Position numbers and translations under genes: made by a program. From Coffea arabica (lineage: Eukaryota; Streptophyta; Magnoliopsida; Gentianales; Rubiaceae), in assembly GCF_036785885.1 (NCBI RefSeq), contig NC_092326.1, forward strand, positions 1,178,001 through 1,242,000: DNA of 64,000 nt, read 5' to 3'. Under the pieces are notes generated by a model. The model saw only the letters and a list, made by a program, of their open reading frames with translations. It was not told the DNA's origin and did not search any database. Shown here one piece after another: positions 20,243 to 29,715 of the stretch; position 1 is the stretch's first letter; every line of letters begins with the position of its first letter.

Positions 20243-23200
20243 ACCTTGGGGCATGTTTGCAAACAAGCTCATGCACATCTACTGTTGACTGAGGAAGCTG
20301 AAGACGTGGAGGAGAGTAGGGAACAGGAAGAGGAAGTTTTCTGTGACTGCATTAATGGGGGTCTAGCAGGGGAACACATAGAAGTATCAATTCATGCCTT
20401 GGCTGGAGGAGCAAGGCACAAAACTATAAGGTTGAAGGGTCATGTTAAGGGGAGGCAAGTCACTGCACTGATTGATAGTGGCAGTACCCATTGCTTCTTG
20501 GATGAGCAGTTGGCAAAGGAATTAAAACTGTGTTCACAGGGGCCAACCTTGGTAGTCAATGTGGCTAATGGTGAAAGGGTGGAGTCCAAAGGACTGGATA
20601 AGCCTTTGCAGTGGGAAATGCAGGGGCATCAGTTCCAACATACCTTCAACACTCTAAGGTTGGGGGGATGCGACATGATATTGGGAGTGGACTGGTTGGC
20701 CAAACACAGCCCTATAGAGTTCAATTTCATGGAGCTCAGTATGAGGATCCTCAAGGGGAAGCAAGAAATAACACTGATGGGAGAAGACATCAGCACCAAG
20801 TTGGAGATGTTCAAAGGAGGCAGGCTAGTAAAATGGCTAAGGAAGCAGGAATATGGGGTGGTAGCACAACTAGTGACCGTGGGGAAGGAAGAAAATCTAG
20901 GACAGATACCCATTGAAATCAGTCATGTGCTAGATCAATACAAGGATGTCTTTGAAGAGCCAAAAGGAATGCCTCCAACCAGGAGCCATGATCACCAGAT
21001 TGTCCTCAAGGATGGGGCCAGGCCCTTCCAGGTGAGGCCATACAGGTGCCCCTACGTGCAGAAGTCTGAAATTGAGAAGTTAGTGAAAGAAATGCTAGAA
21101 CTGGGCATCATACAACCCAGCAGTAGCCCATTTGCTTCACCAGTGCTACTGGTTAAGAAAAAAGATGGGACATGGAGATTCTGTGTGGACTACAGGCAGC
21201 TGAATGAGCTAACAGTGAAAAACAAATTCCCCATGCCTCTGATTGAAGAATTAATAGATGAACTGCATGGGGCCAAGTACTTCACAAAAATGGACCTGAG
21301 AGCAGGATACTTTCAAATCAGGGTCAAAGTGGAGGACATACCAAAGACAGCTTTCAGGACTCATCAAGGACTCTGTGAGTTCAAGGTCATGCCATTTGGC
21401 TTGACCAATGCACCCGCAACCTTCCAGAGCCTAATGAATCAGGTCTTTTAGGAGCAGATGAGGAAACATGTGCTGGTGTTCTTTGATGATATCCTGGTCT
21501 ACAGCCCCACACTGGAGACACATGTGAAGCATGTAACTGAGGTAATGAGTATTCTGAGGCAGCATCAATTGTTTGCAAAAATGAGTAAATGTTCTTTTGC
21601 GCAGCTACAGGTGGAATATTTGGGTCACATAATATCAGCAGAGGGGGTGCAGGCTAATCCTGAGAAGATAGAAGGCATGAAAAACTGGCCGAGACCAACC
21701 AACATCAAACAGCTAAGGGGATTTCTAGGCCTAACAGGGTACTACAGGAGATTTGTCAAAGGGTACGGGGCTATGGCCAGGCCCTTGACAGACCTGCTCA
21801 AGAAGGACAACTTCAACTGGAGTGAGGACACAGAGCAGGCCTTCCAACAACTAAAAGGGGCCATGTGTAGCACCCCAGTCTTAGCAGTACCTGACTTCTC
21901 ACAGCCATTCATTATTGAGACTGATGCATGCTACACTGGTATAGGGGCTGTGCTAATGCAGAATAGAAGACCTATCTCCTACCTCAGTCAAGCTCTGGGA
22001 CAGAAAAACATGGGTTATCAATCTACGAGAAGGAATTACTGGCATTAGTGACGGCTGTGACCAAATGGAGGCACTACTTGGAAGGACACCATTTCATTAT
22101 ACACACTGACCATCAAAGTCTGAAGTATCTCCTGGAGCAGAGGATCACTACCCCACTCCAACAGAAATGGCTCACTAAATTGTTGGGATTAAGCTACGAA
22201 ATCCATTACAAAAAAGGTAGGGATAACCTGGCTGCTGATGCACTGTCTAGACAAGGCAGGGAAGAAACAGGGGAGTGCACGGCCATCTCATGTGCAGTGC
22301 CAACTTGGGTACAGGAGGTGATAGAGTTACCAGGGGGATGAATGGGTTCAGAAGACCACAGCTCTGGTGCTATTGACTCCCACACTAGCACCAGAATACT
22401 CATACCAGGATGGCATTCTCAGGTTCAAGAAGAGGCAGTAGTAGGAGGACAAGGTGATATCAGGAGGAAGTTAATTACTGCACTACACGATTCTCAAATT
22501 GGAGGACATTCAGGCATTCAAGCCAGCTATATGAGGGCCAAACAGCTATTTTACTGGCCAGGAATGTACCAGGAAATCAAGAAGGCAGTCCTGGAGTGTG
22601 ATACCTGCAGAAAATGCAAAGATGAACATGTGGCTTACCCAGGATTGCTGCAGCCACTCCCTATTCCCCAGCACTCATAGAGCCATATTACTATGGATTT
22701 CGTGGAAGGCCTACCCCAATCAAAAGGAAGGAATACTATTATGGTGGTGGTAGATAGATTTACAAAATATGCACACTTTATCAGTTTATCCCATCCTTTT
22801 GATGCTCCAAAAGTGGCTAGACTCTTCATTGATTTCATCAGTAAACTACACGGTATCCCTCAAAGCATGCTTTCAGACAGGGACAGGATTTTTGTCAGTA
22901 AATTCTGGGAAGAATTATTCAGTTCGTTGGGGGCCAAATTGGACTACAGCACAGCTTATCACCCCCAGACTGATGGCCAGACTGAGAGGGTAAACCAGGT
23001 GCTGGAAATGTACCTCAGGTGCCTGACTCATATGGAACCAAAAAAGTGGAACCAGTGGTTATCTCTGGCAGAATGGTGGTACAACACTTCCCACCACACT
23101 GCCATCCAGATGACCCCTTTTGAGGCACTATATGGTTTTGCACCTCCACAATTGGCTCTGGGACCCTACCTGCAATCCAGGGTAGCTGCAGTAGGGGAAT

Positions 23201-23727
23201 ACCTCAGGGAGAGGCAACAAATGGACTACATACTGAAGCAGAATTTGAAGCAGGCTCAGGAGAGGATGAAGAGGTATGCTGATGAGAAGAGGAGTGAACG
23301 GGAATTCAGTAAAGGAGATTGGGTATATCTACGGTTGCAACCTTACAGACAGAGCTCTGTGGCTCTGAGAGGGAACACCAAACTATCAGCAAGGTACTTT
23401 GGTCCATACAGAATAGAGGAAAGGATAGGGAATGTAGCTTACAAACTGAATCTGCCAAGCTCTTCAAAGGTGCACCCTGTTTTCCATGTGTCGTTGCTCA
23501 AAAGAAAGGTGGGAGACAAGATCACCCCCACCCTCCAATTACCAGAAACAAATGAAAAGGGACACTGGAGGGTAGAGCCTATTGCCATACTGGATAGGAA
23601 AATGGTAAAGAAGAAAAATGCAGCTGTCACTCAGTGGCTAATCCACTGGTGGGGTACGGATCCTGCAGAAGCTACATGGGAAGATGCTGAGGAGATTGAA
23701 AGACAATTCCCTACCTTCCAACCTTGA
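20243..23727 (+). pseudogene. pol: Gypsy Pol: protease, RT, RNase H, integrase, chromodomain
   Basis: Continues the gag frame from 20246, starting with the second half of the zinc knuckle. Protease: [13 protein letters not shown] (about 20465-20505). RT: FRVRPYRCP-like entry, [35 protein letters not shown] and the FFDDILVYS active site (21478-21504). RNase H: IIETDACYTGIGAVLMQ, later HTDHQSLKYLL and ADALSRQ. Integrase: an HHCC finger ending CDTCRKC, then the core with DFVEGLPQS, the VDRFTKYAHFI strand, and HPQTDGQTERVNQ with the catalytic E. The tail (about 23600-23727, WLIHWWGTDPAEATWEDAEE) is a chromodomain, which targets integration to marked chromatin in this clade. Defects: TAG at 21449, a one-base loss at 22013-22014, TGA at 22339 and TAG at 22678. 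Confidence 0.93.
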
Positions 23728-23744
23728 GGACAAGGTTTGCTGTT

Positions 23745-23757
23745 GAGGGGGAGGTAT
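23745..23757 (+). other. Polypurine tract
   Basis: GAGGGGGAGGTAT immediately precedes the TG of the 3' LTR and lies 17 bp after the pol stop. It is the plus-strand primer site of the element. Confidence 0.85.
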
Positions 23758-24364
23758 TGTAATGAAGTAGTGAAATAACAGGGACCGGAGAAGTAAAGGC
23801 GTGAGGAGTCATCAAAGGAAAGCGCGATCAAATAGAGAGGAAAGAAGAGAAGACGTGTTTTGAAGAATTAAAACAGCAAGCAGGGCACGAAGTAAATAAA
23901 GGCGTGAAAACAAGAAGGGAAAAGGCGCAAGGAGTTCGCAAAGGCGTGAGCAAGGAAGCACGCTCATTCTGGGTTCACGACCTTCTTGCTGTAAGTGGAC
24001 CAGTGAATCTAGAAGATTCACTCACACGCAATTTCTATGCCGTTAGCTAGTGGGAGAGTTAGTTAGAGTAGATTACTATATATATTACGATCATGCAATG
24101 GATTGGGACAAGAAATATTCCTGTATTGTGATCAGAAGGAGAATATCCTTTCTGTTTTCCTTTTCTTAAAAGTTTTCCTGCATTCTTACTCATCTTCTTC
24201 TCTTCCCGCCAATTCCTTTTCTGTAAGCAAGTTGAAGTTGTTCAATGAAAAATTGAGTTGTTCTTGACATTCATTCAGCTTGGGTGTAATTTGCGTTTCC
24301 ATCAATCGAATACATAACGAGTACCTTCCTCACCAATTTCCATAATAGGTTCTGTACCACAACA
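23758..24364 (+). repeat. 3' LTR of the chromovirus
   Basis: 607 bp, ungapped match to 10535-11141 with about ten differences (about 1.6 percent). Followed by GAAAA and then LINE sequence. Confidence 0.9.
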
Positions 24365-25333
24365 GAAAATCACTGAGGGAGCAACCTATAATAACCACCT
24401 TAATGCTGGATTAGGTACCCTTAAAGCTCCCCATGCAAAAAACCTACCCCGCACAGCTGAATGTGGTCGGAAAATGCCAAGCGGCTTCTCGAAGAAGCCC
24501 CAAACCGAGTTTGCTATCTCACTACTCCCAAACAGGTGGTGGAGCGATTCCTCATCTGGTGATGAACAACAGACGCACTTAGACAGGCCTGCAACCCTAA
24601 ACCGGCGGAGACACGTATCTACTAGAAGCTTATGACCCAACATCCTCCACATAAAAAATGAAATTTTTAGCGGCAGCCCCAGTCTCCAAAGAGCATCATA
24701 CAGCCAGGATTTGTGAGGGAGGCCATCAATCACTGGAATAATCGAACTGAGCTCAAATTCACCTGAAGCCAATAGGTCCCAAAAAGGAGAATCCGGATCC
24801 TCCCCCGTTACCAACAATGTGTCTCTAGTAGCCTCCAAAATTTCCTGGCAACCCAACTGCTCGATACTAAGTGAATCCCATCGCCCCCTTACCCAGAACT
24901 CCCGTACCACTGCCATAGTAGCAAGCTCAGGGAACTTCCATGCCAGAGGTCCCCATCCAGCCCAGTTATCCCACAAGAAAGAGCAGCTGCCATTGGAAAG
25001 CTCCCACACCAGGTGTTCCTCAACCCTACCACGGGCCGCTAGCAGTATTTTCCACGAATGCGAGGCAGAAGGCCCCAGTGTCACCTGGTTCGGATGCAAG
25101 GCACCACAGTAACGTGCATGAAGGAAGTTTGCCCAGAGTGTTCCCTTCCTCCAGAACCTGTACCAGAACTTACACGCAAAAGCCTCCGTTAATGAAGAGA
25201 GTGAGCGAAACCCCAGGCCTTCCGCCTCTGTGGGACAACACAACTTATCCCATGCTACCCAATGATACCGACGACCCACGAATGATTCCCCCCACAGAAA
25301 GTCAGCAAAAATTTTCTCAAGTTGGCTCTTGCT
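24365..25333 (-). pseudogene. LINE ORF2: end of RT and zinc-binding (zf-RVT) region
   Basis: Minus frame 25279-24386 (297 codons), with coding-like sequence extending back to about 25330 (FADFLWGESFVGRRYHWVAW). Motifs of the plant L1-type zf-RVT region: WDKLCCPTEAEGLGFRSL, KFWYRFW...WANFLHARYC, SWKILLAAR, WDNWAG, LWRLGLPLKISFFMWRML, and CVCCSSPDEESLHHLF followed by an alpha helix. The last cysteine of the CxCC..H..C finger is serine. It stops at 24386, shortly before the Gypsy insertion. It continued into the RNase H part now at 10530. Plant LINE ORF2 copies element RNA at the nuclear target site. Confidence 0.8.
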
Positions 25334-25500
25334 AGTGCCTAGTGAAATTGATGTTACTTTCTATATGCTTGTCGAAAAACTATAAAATTTGTACCATCCT
25401 AAACTATACTCAGGGTACTATTTTTTCTAAATGCATCATTTGGTGATTTAACTACGAGACAGTTTAAATTCACTTGTAAGTCAAGACATCTATAGATTCG
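25334..25500. repeat. Third unit of the CACTA-M tandem repeat
   Basis: Starts 'gctagtgcctagtgaaattgatgtta' and aligns to 9385 onward ('gcaagtgcctagcgaaatggatgtta'), then 'ctaaactatactcagggtact', 'aaatgcatca.ttggtgattt'. Confirms that the LINE split the array. Confidence 0.75.
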
Positions 25501-26257
25501 TGTTCTACTTCTCCTTTACCCTTCAAAGAATACAATATTGTTCTCAAGATGGACCTTCAGACCATCTTCGCCAACACTCGGAATGTTTACCCTCAACAAA
25601 CAACCACCCTTCACTGGACTATGCATTGCAGGCATCAATGGCCCTCCTATTTGAAATGGTTGGGGAGCCAACCTCTGTGTTGGTTTTTGTTTCAAAATAG
25701 AGTCCAATAATTGATAGGTACTGCATACCTAAAAATAAAAAAGTGGAACTCAACTATCGAAGGGTTAAATAGATTAACTATACCTATTCTTAATTTAGGG
25801 CCAATTTTGAAGTTTAATCGTCTTAATTCAACGTAATAGAGCAATTAAAAGTCCAAAAAAGGGAACCAATGTTGATACAATTCATAAATGGCTTCAAAGA
25901 TAGCTAAAATATCTTATATTATCACACAAAAAAAGAAAAAAATCAAGATTGGTAGGAGTGTTCAGTGAAAAAACCTTCAATGAATGAACAATTACATAGT
26001 TTAATAAGCAATTACATACCTTCAATGAACGAACAAAGACAGCGATGGCAGCTGCAATGCAATTCAACCGAAAAAAAAACTCAAAAGAAAGGCTCGATTG
26101 AGAGATGTAAAAAGTTGGAGAGGGGTTTTGAAGACAGAGAGCTGCAAGGCTCTAATGAGAGAGAGAGAGAGAGGTTTGGTGAGAAGAAGGAGGAGTTCTG
26201 ATCGATGAGATAGGGGAGACAGATGTTCCATAATTTCAAGAATGGAAAAAGTTTTAG
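25501..26257 (-). other. CACTA-M 5' interior, possible promoter/leader
   Basis: Mixed sequence with no recognised domain. A (GA)n tract at 26157-26173 and purine-rich surroundings look like a 5' untranslated leader read on the minus strand. The frames at 25500, 25516 and 25965 are unsupported. Confidence 0.35.
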
Positions 26258-26523
26258 GCGCCTGAAAATTGCGCCAAAAAAGGAACGACGTCGCTTTTTT
26301 ATTATTATTATTTTTTGGATCCTTTGAGATATCTCACATAGACTCAACTGTCATAATAGGAATTCTAAAGAGATACACTTCTATTTTTAAATAAAATAAA
26401 ATAAAAAATAGTTAGAGTATACATTGTTGGATTGATACTAAGTGTCGTGATAGAAATGTTATAAGGATATATGTAAGTAAGCGTCACTATAGGTATGCCA
26501 AGAAAGTCTTTTTTATTGTAGTG
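26258..26523. repeat. Right end of CACTA-M
   Basis: A GGCGCC...GCGCC imperfect palindrome and GACGTCG at 26258-26297, GTGTCG/GCGTCAC motifs at 26443-26490, and the terminal TTTTTTATTGTAGTG ending at 26523. The 3-bp target duplication cannot be verified because the other end is lost. Confidence 0.65.
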
Positions 26524-27372
26524 TATGTTGCCACGTAAGATTGATATTATTTGATAATTGTTGGAGTTAATGAAACTAATTGGACAAACTGTTGCAAAAG
26601 AGTGTAGTTTTCAAATTCATGTTGCGGTAAAACTAAGGTGGCAACTAAATTGATAGAAGTGGACTTGGCATTGACTATGTAATTCTTCTATGGATTAAGG
26701 TTTCTTATAGTTGACGTTTTAAGGCGACCAAAAAAGGAATAGTGAGAGGTCCGCTTAGCATTGGGGCCATAAGCCTAACACTTGGCCTTTTGAAACATTC
26801 CCATTCGGTTTCATCCGGCTAAATTCCCACAATGTAGATGGGGTCAGATTCGAAGGAGCGAAGCTGTGTCGGTGAATAGAATATGAAATAAACAAAAAAC
26901 AATTTACGGAATAGCAAAATATTCAAAAATTTATAATTGTGCCTAAAATAAGTATAGTAGGAAAAAGGTAAAATAGCAAAGCATTTTTTTTTTTGCTTTT
27001 TTTTATTCCCCTTATCAAGATCTAGCATAAAGAATGACTTCTAATACGTCGTCGTTGATAGCACATATAATAACTCATCATTCTCTTTTATATTTAAAAA
27101 AATAGATTAATTTTTTATATATTAATAATGTATACAGTATTAGGCTTGAATACATACTATTTGTGCAAATTTGAAATTTGAAATTTAAATTAATATTAAT
27201 TGTCATGCATTAGAATCTAATAACATATACAGTAGCAGTGCATATAATATTAATCCTTAAATCATTATACAATTTGGTGAATGAAAGTTGGTGAAGGAGG
27301 GGAGGGGGGATGGTACATCATATCAACAGCGTACATAAGTTTCAAAGAGAAAATCATAAAGGGGCTAAAAGC
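26524..27372. other. Host flank, nothing recognised
   Basis: About 850 bp of AT-rich sequence between the CACTA-M end and the dioxygenase stop codon. It may hold the dioxygenase 3' untranslated region (minus strand). A G-rich run 'ggaggggaggggggatgg' lies at 27297-27312. Confidence 0.4.
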
Positions 27373-28790
27373 CTAAAAGTCTTCGATTTGGGTCCTCATT
27401 GCGTCAACGAATGATTTCCCATCTAGTTCACGGGAAAATAACGCTTTTAAATAGTCAATCATACTAATTCTTCTGAAAATTGCTGGATTTTCAGGGGTGA
27501 CAAGACTTGGCGCTGGACCCGTAATTTTTTTTTTTGGGAGAAGAAACGTTGCAATGGAAAGCCTTTCGTTGTGCAAATTCACAGTTGCCCGATGCTCAAT
27601 GCTCTTGTAAATCCCATTTGTCACAATCTACATCTCAGTTCAAAAACGTCAAATTATTGCCAACTGTGTACTATGTAGCATACATTCTTATGAAAGTTTA
27701 ATTAGGCTCAATAATAGAATACGGTTAACAGGGTAATCTTGTGAGTCCACCTATAACTACTGTTATGCCCCAAAAAATTGAGATAGAATTCAGAAGCTAT
27801 ACCCTGATAATTCCAGGACATGATTTGTAGGTAACTTGTGTAATTAGCATTGAAATCAAGACTAAAAGTAAATTTCTTTCTGCAAATCAAAACAAATTTG
27901 TTGGGAAAAAGAGTAAGTACTTTTTCAAAGCGATGAAAGGAAAGTAGTTTGAATTTCACCACTCGTACATCACAGGTAAGCAATGATTTGGAGGGTTGGG
28001 GGATGTAAGGGCATGTACAATACTAATTTTTGACATTATTATGCCCAAGTTTTACATTCTTGGGAAATATTACTCGAATAATGAAGTAATTAATCAATTA
28101 AGTTGGTTACTAATATGAATAAAACTACTTTTTCAATATAAAGACCTTTTCATCCATATATTTTATGCTTTTTTTTTTACTTTACAAAGATACGTGTTTC
28201 ATTAAAGTACTTAATTTTCTATCAATAGACAACATTCGTTTAACTCCGACAAAGTAGCCAAAGTTATAAGTTTAGGCACAAATTTGTCAAAAGTTAAATT
28301 TTGGTATGAAAACTACACTTTGACCTGGCCTCATTTTCTAGGCGGTGCAAGTTGATAATTAGTCTTACATCAACCTAGTGTACGCATACTAATCATAATC
28401 GGAAAGATTATCTCTTGAATCCTATTAAAATATGGGAAAGACATTCTAGTTTCCATATATGTTCATAATTGTAAAAACCAATTTGCAAATATCTCATAAG
28501 GGAGGCCAAAAACTAGATAGATGTTGTAATTATAATTATATAAACAGAAAAGCAATTTGAAGAGATTGTTCATATTCACATTGCATCTTTGGAGAAAGGA
28601 TTTTGAGCATGATTACCTCTAAAATGTCTCCGACATTGACAATGAATGCATTAGGAAGTGGTACAACAGGAACCCAAGCTCCAGCCTTTTTGATTTGGAG
28701 GCCTTCCACTTCATTGACTTGAAGTAAAATGGTAAGCCCAACGGCATCAGAGTGGGGGCAAAGGCCCATCACTAGCTCAGGTTGGGCTCT
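27373..28790 (-). pseudogene. 2-oxoglutarate/Fe(II) dioxygenase, last two exons only
   Basis: Minus strand. Exon at 28617 to about 28785: [21 protein letters not shown], holding the iron-binding H-x-D, then [21 protein letters not shown] and the donor GAG|GTAATC. Intron 27628-28616 (989 bp, GT-AG, phase 0). Exon 27373-27627: IVTNGIYKSIEHRATVN with the third iron ligand H, NERLSIATF with the 2-oxoglutarate-binding R-x-S, GPAPSLVTPENPAIFRRI and a stop after EDF. These are the hallmarks of the plant DOXC family (SRG1-like/flavonoid-type oxygenases). The catalytic core of the C-terminal half is intact. The first exons are gone, replaced by retroelement gag at about 28790. The substrate cannot be told. 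Duplicated at 45437-46854. Confidence 0.88.
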
Positions 28791-29625
28791 CTTGAACTGA
28801 ACTGCTGTGAATTTTCAGCCATCCCTTCAATCAACTCCCATACTGCCCGAGGAGTCTTGTTCACTAACGCTCTTCCACTTGCAGCATCGATTATACTCCT
28901 GTCTCTGAAAAGTACCTCTCATAGAAATATTGGATGAGCAGTTGCTCACTTATCTGATGTTGAGGGCATTTGATACATAGTTTCTCAAACCTCTCCCAAT
29001 ACTCATAGAGAGACTCGCCTGGGTGTTGTTTGATACCACAGATTTCCTTCTTTAAACTCGTAGCTCGAGACGCCGGAAAGTACTTGTTTAGAAATTTTTT
29101 CTTCAATTGGTCCCACATGGTGATACTACCTGGTGGTAGGTAGTTCAACCAATCTTTCGCGGAATCCTTCAAAGAGAAGGGAAAGGCCCTCATTTTTATC
29201 TGTTCATCAGTAATTCCCGGGGGTTTCATACTGTTGTAGACGACGTCGAACTCTTGCAAGTGCTTGTAGGGCTCCTAACCTGGTAAACCATGGAAAGATG
29301 GTAAGAGATGAATTAGGCCAGATTTTAACTCCAAAAATGTGTTATCATTTAAATTTTAAAAAGTAATGCACAAAGGTTGCTGATTTAAATTAGAAGTAGC
29401 CAACTTTCTTAGTGTTTGTGCATTTACCATGGTGACTTTCTCTTGATCCGAGTCACTCGAAGTGTCACCAAACGAATCTGTTGGTTCAACTTCTGGCTCA
29501 GGTCTCTGGGATGCAGCACTGGAGTGTTCCTTTCTGAGCTGTCTGGTTTCTTTCCTCATTCTACGCGCAGTTTTCTCTACTTCAGGATCGAAAATTAATT
29601 CGCCTGTACGAGAAGATCGAGGCAT
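28790..29625 (-). pseudogene. gag: Athila/Tat-like Gypsy Gag, truncated and broken
   Basis: Minus strand. N terminus at 29625 (MPRSSRTGELIFDPEVEKTA), acidic middle, then VNAQTLRKLATSNLNQQPLC. After stops near 29356 and 29279, the capsid-like domain continues at 29259-28891 (MKPPGITDEQIKMRAFPFSL, KDWLNYLPPGSI, KKFLNKYFPASRA, EYWERFEKLC, QLLIQYFYE). A shifted frame then continues with IIDAASGRALVNKTPRAVWE and NSQQFSSR at about 28885-28790. It ends abruptly against the dioxygenase exon. No pol follows. Stops and at least one frameshift make it dead. Confidence 0.85.
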
Positions 29626-29692
29626 AAACTAGAAAAATACCAAAAAATTAGAACAAAATTAAGATTAATAAGAAACAAATACTTAACGTCAG

Positions 29693-29709
29693 TCCGTGGC
29701 AACGGCGCA
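29693..29709 (-). other. Primer-binding site (Asp tRNA type), minus
   Basis: On the minus strand TGCGCCGTTGCCACGGA, very close to the TGGCGCCGTTGCCGGGGA site (tRNA-Asp) of Athila/Tat-like elements, with a few changes. It lies between the LTR end at 29716 and the gag start at 29625. Confidence 0.75.
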
Positions 29710-29715
29710 AAAAAT

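Larger units (their letters stand above)
10535..24364 (+). mobile_element. Chromovirus-type Ty3/Gypsy retrotransposon, interrupted by CACTA-P
   Basis: Two 607-bp LTRs (10535-11141 and 23758-24364) begin TGTAATGAAG and end CCACAACA. Between them lie an iMet-type primer-binding site, gag, protease, RT, RNase H, integrase and a C-terminal chromodomain, and a polypurine tract. Without the 8,034-bp CACTA-P insertion the element is about 5.8 kb, normal for the group. The flanks AAAAA (left) and GAAAA (right) fit a 5-bp target duplication with one mismatch. The element sits inside the LINE. The pol frame carries three stops and one frameshift, so it is not autonomous now. Confidence 0.9.
9743..25333 (-). 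mobile_element. LINE (L1/RTE-like plant non-LTR element), 5'-truncated, split by Gypsy
   Basis: A poly(A)-like tail in minus orientation lies at 9743-9756. The coding remnants read right to left: an RT C-terminal/zinc-binding segment (24366-25330), then RNase H (9769-10530). The 5' end is truncated near 25333, so only the C-terminal quarter of ORF2 is present. The outer limits include the Gypsy element 10535-24364, so the LINE proper is about 1.8 kb. It interrupts the tandem repeat of CACTA-M. A target duplication is not clear by eye. Confidence 0.75.
7839..26523 (-). mobile_element. CACTA element M (minus), host of the nested insertions
   Basis: The right terminus at 26519-26523 reads TAGTG (CACTACAATAAAAAAG on the minus strand), with subterminal GTGTCG/GTCAC motifs at 26340-26520 and a GGCGCC...GCGCC stem at 26258-26277. 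A transposase gene remnant lies at the left (7839-8834). Between them are roughly 370-bp tandem repeats, split by a LINE that itself contains a Gypsy element. Without the inserted LINE/Gypsy/CACTA-P block (9743-25333) the visible element is about 3.1 kb. The left end is missing because CACTA-N adjoins it. The right terminus is repeated at 44587 in the duplicated copy. Confidence 0.65.

Noticed and set aside
24940-25335. Plus-strand ORF of 131 codons
   Set aside because: Antisense shadow of the LINE zf-RVT coding region, which has clear family motifs.
28536-28616. Extension of the dioxygenase exon beyond 28617
   Set aside because: The conserved protein leaves the family at the GTAATC donor; the extra residues are intronic.
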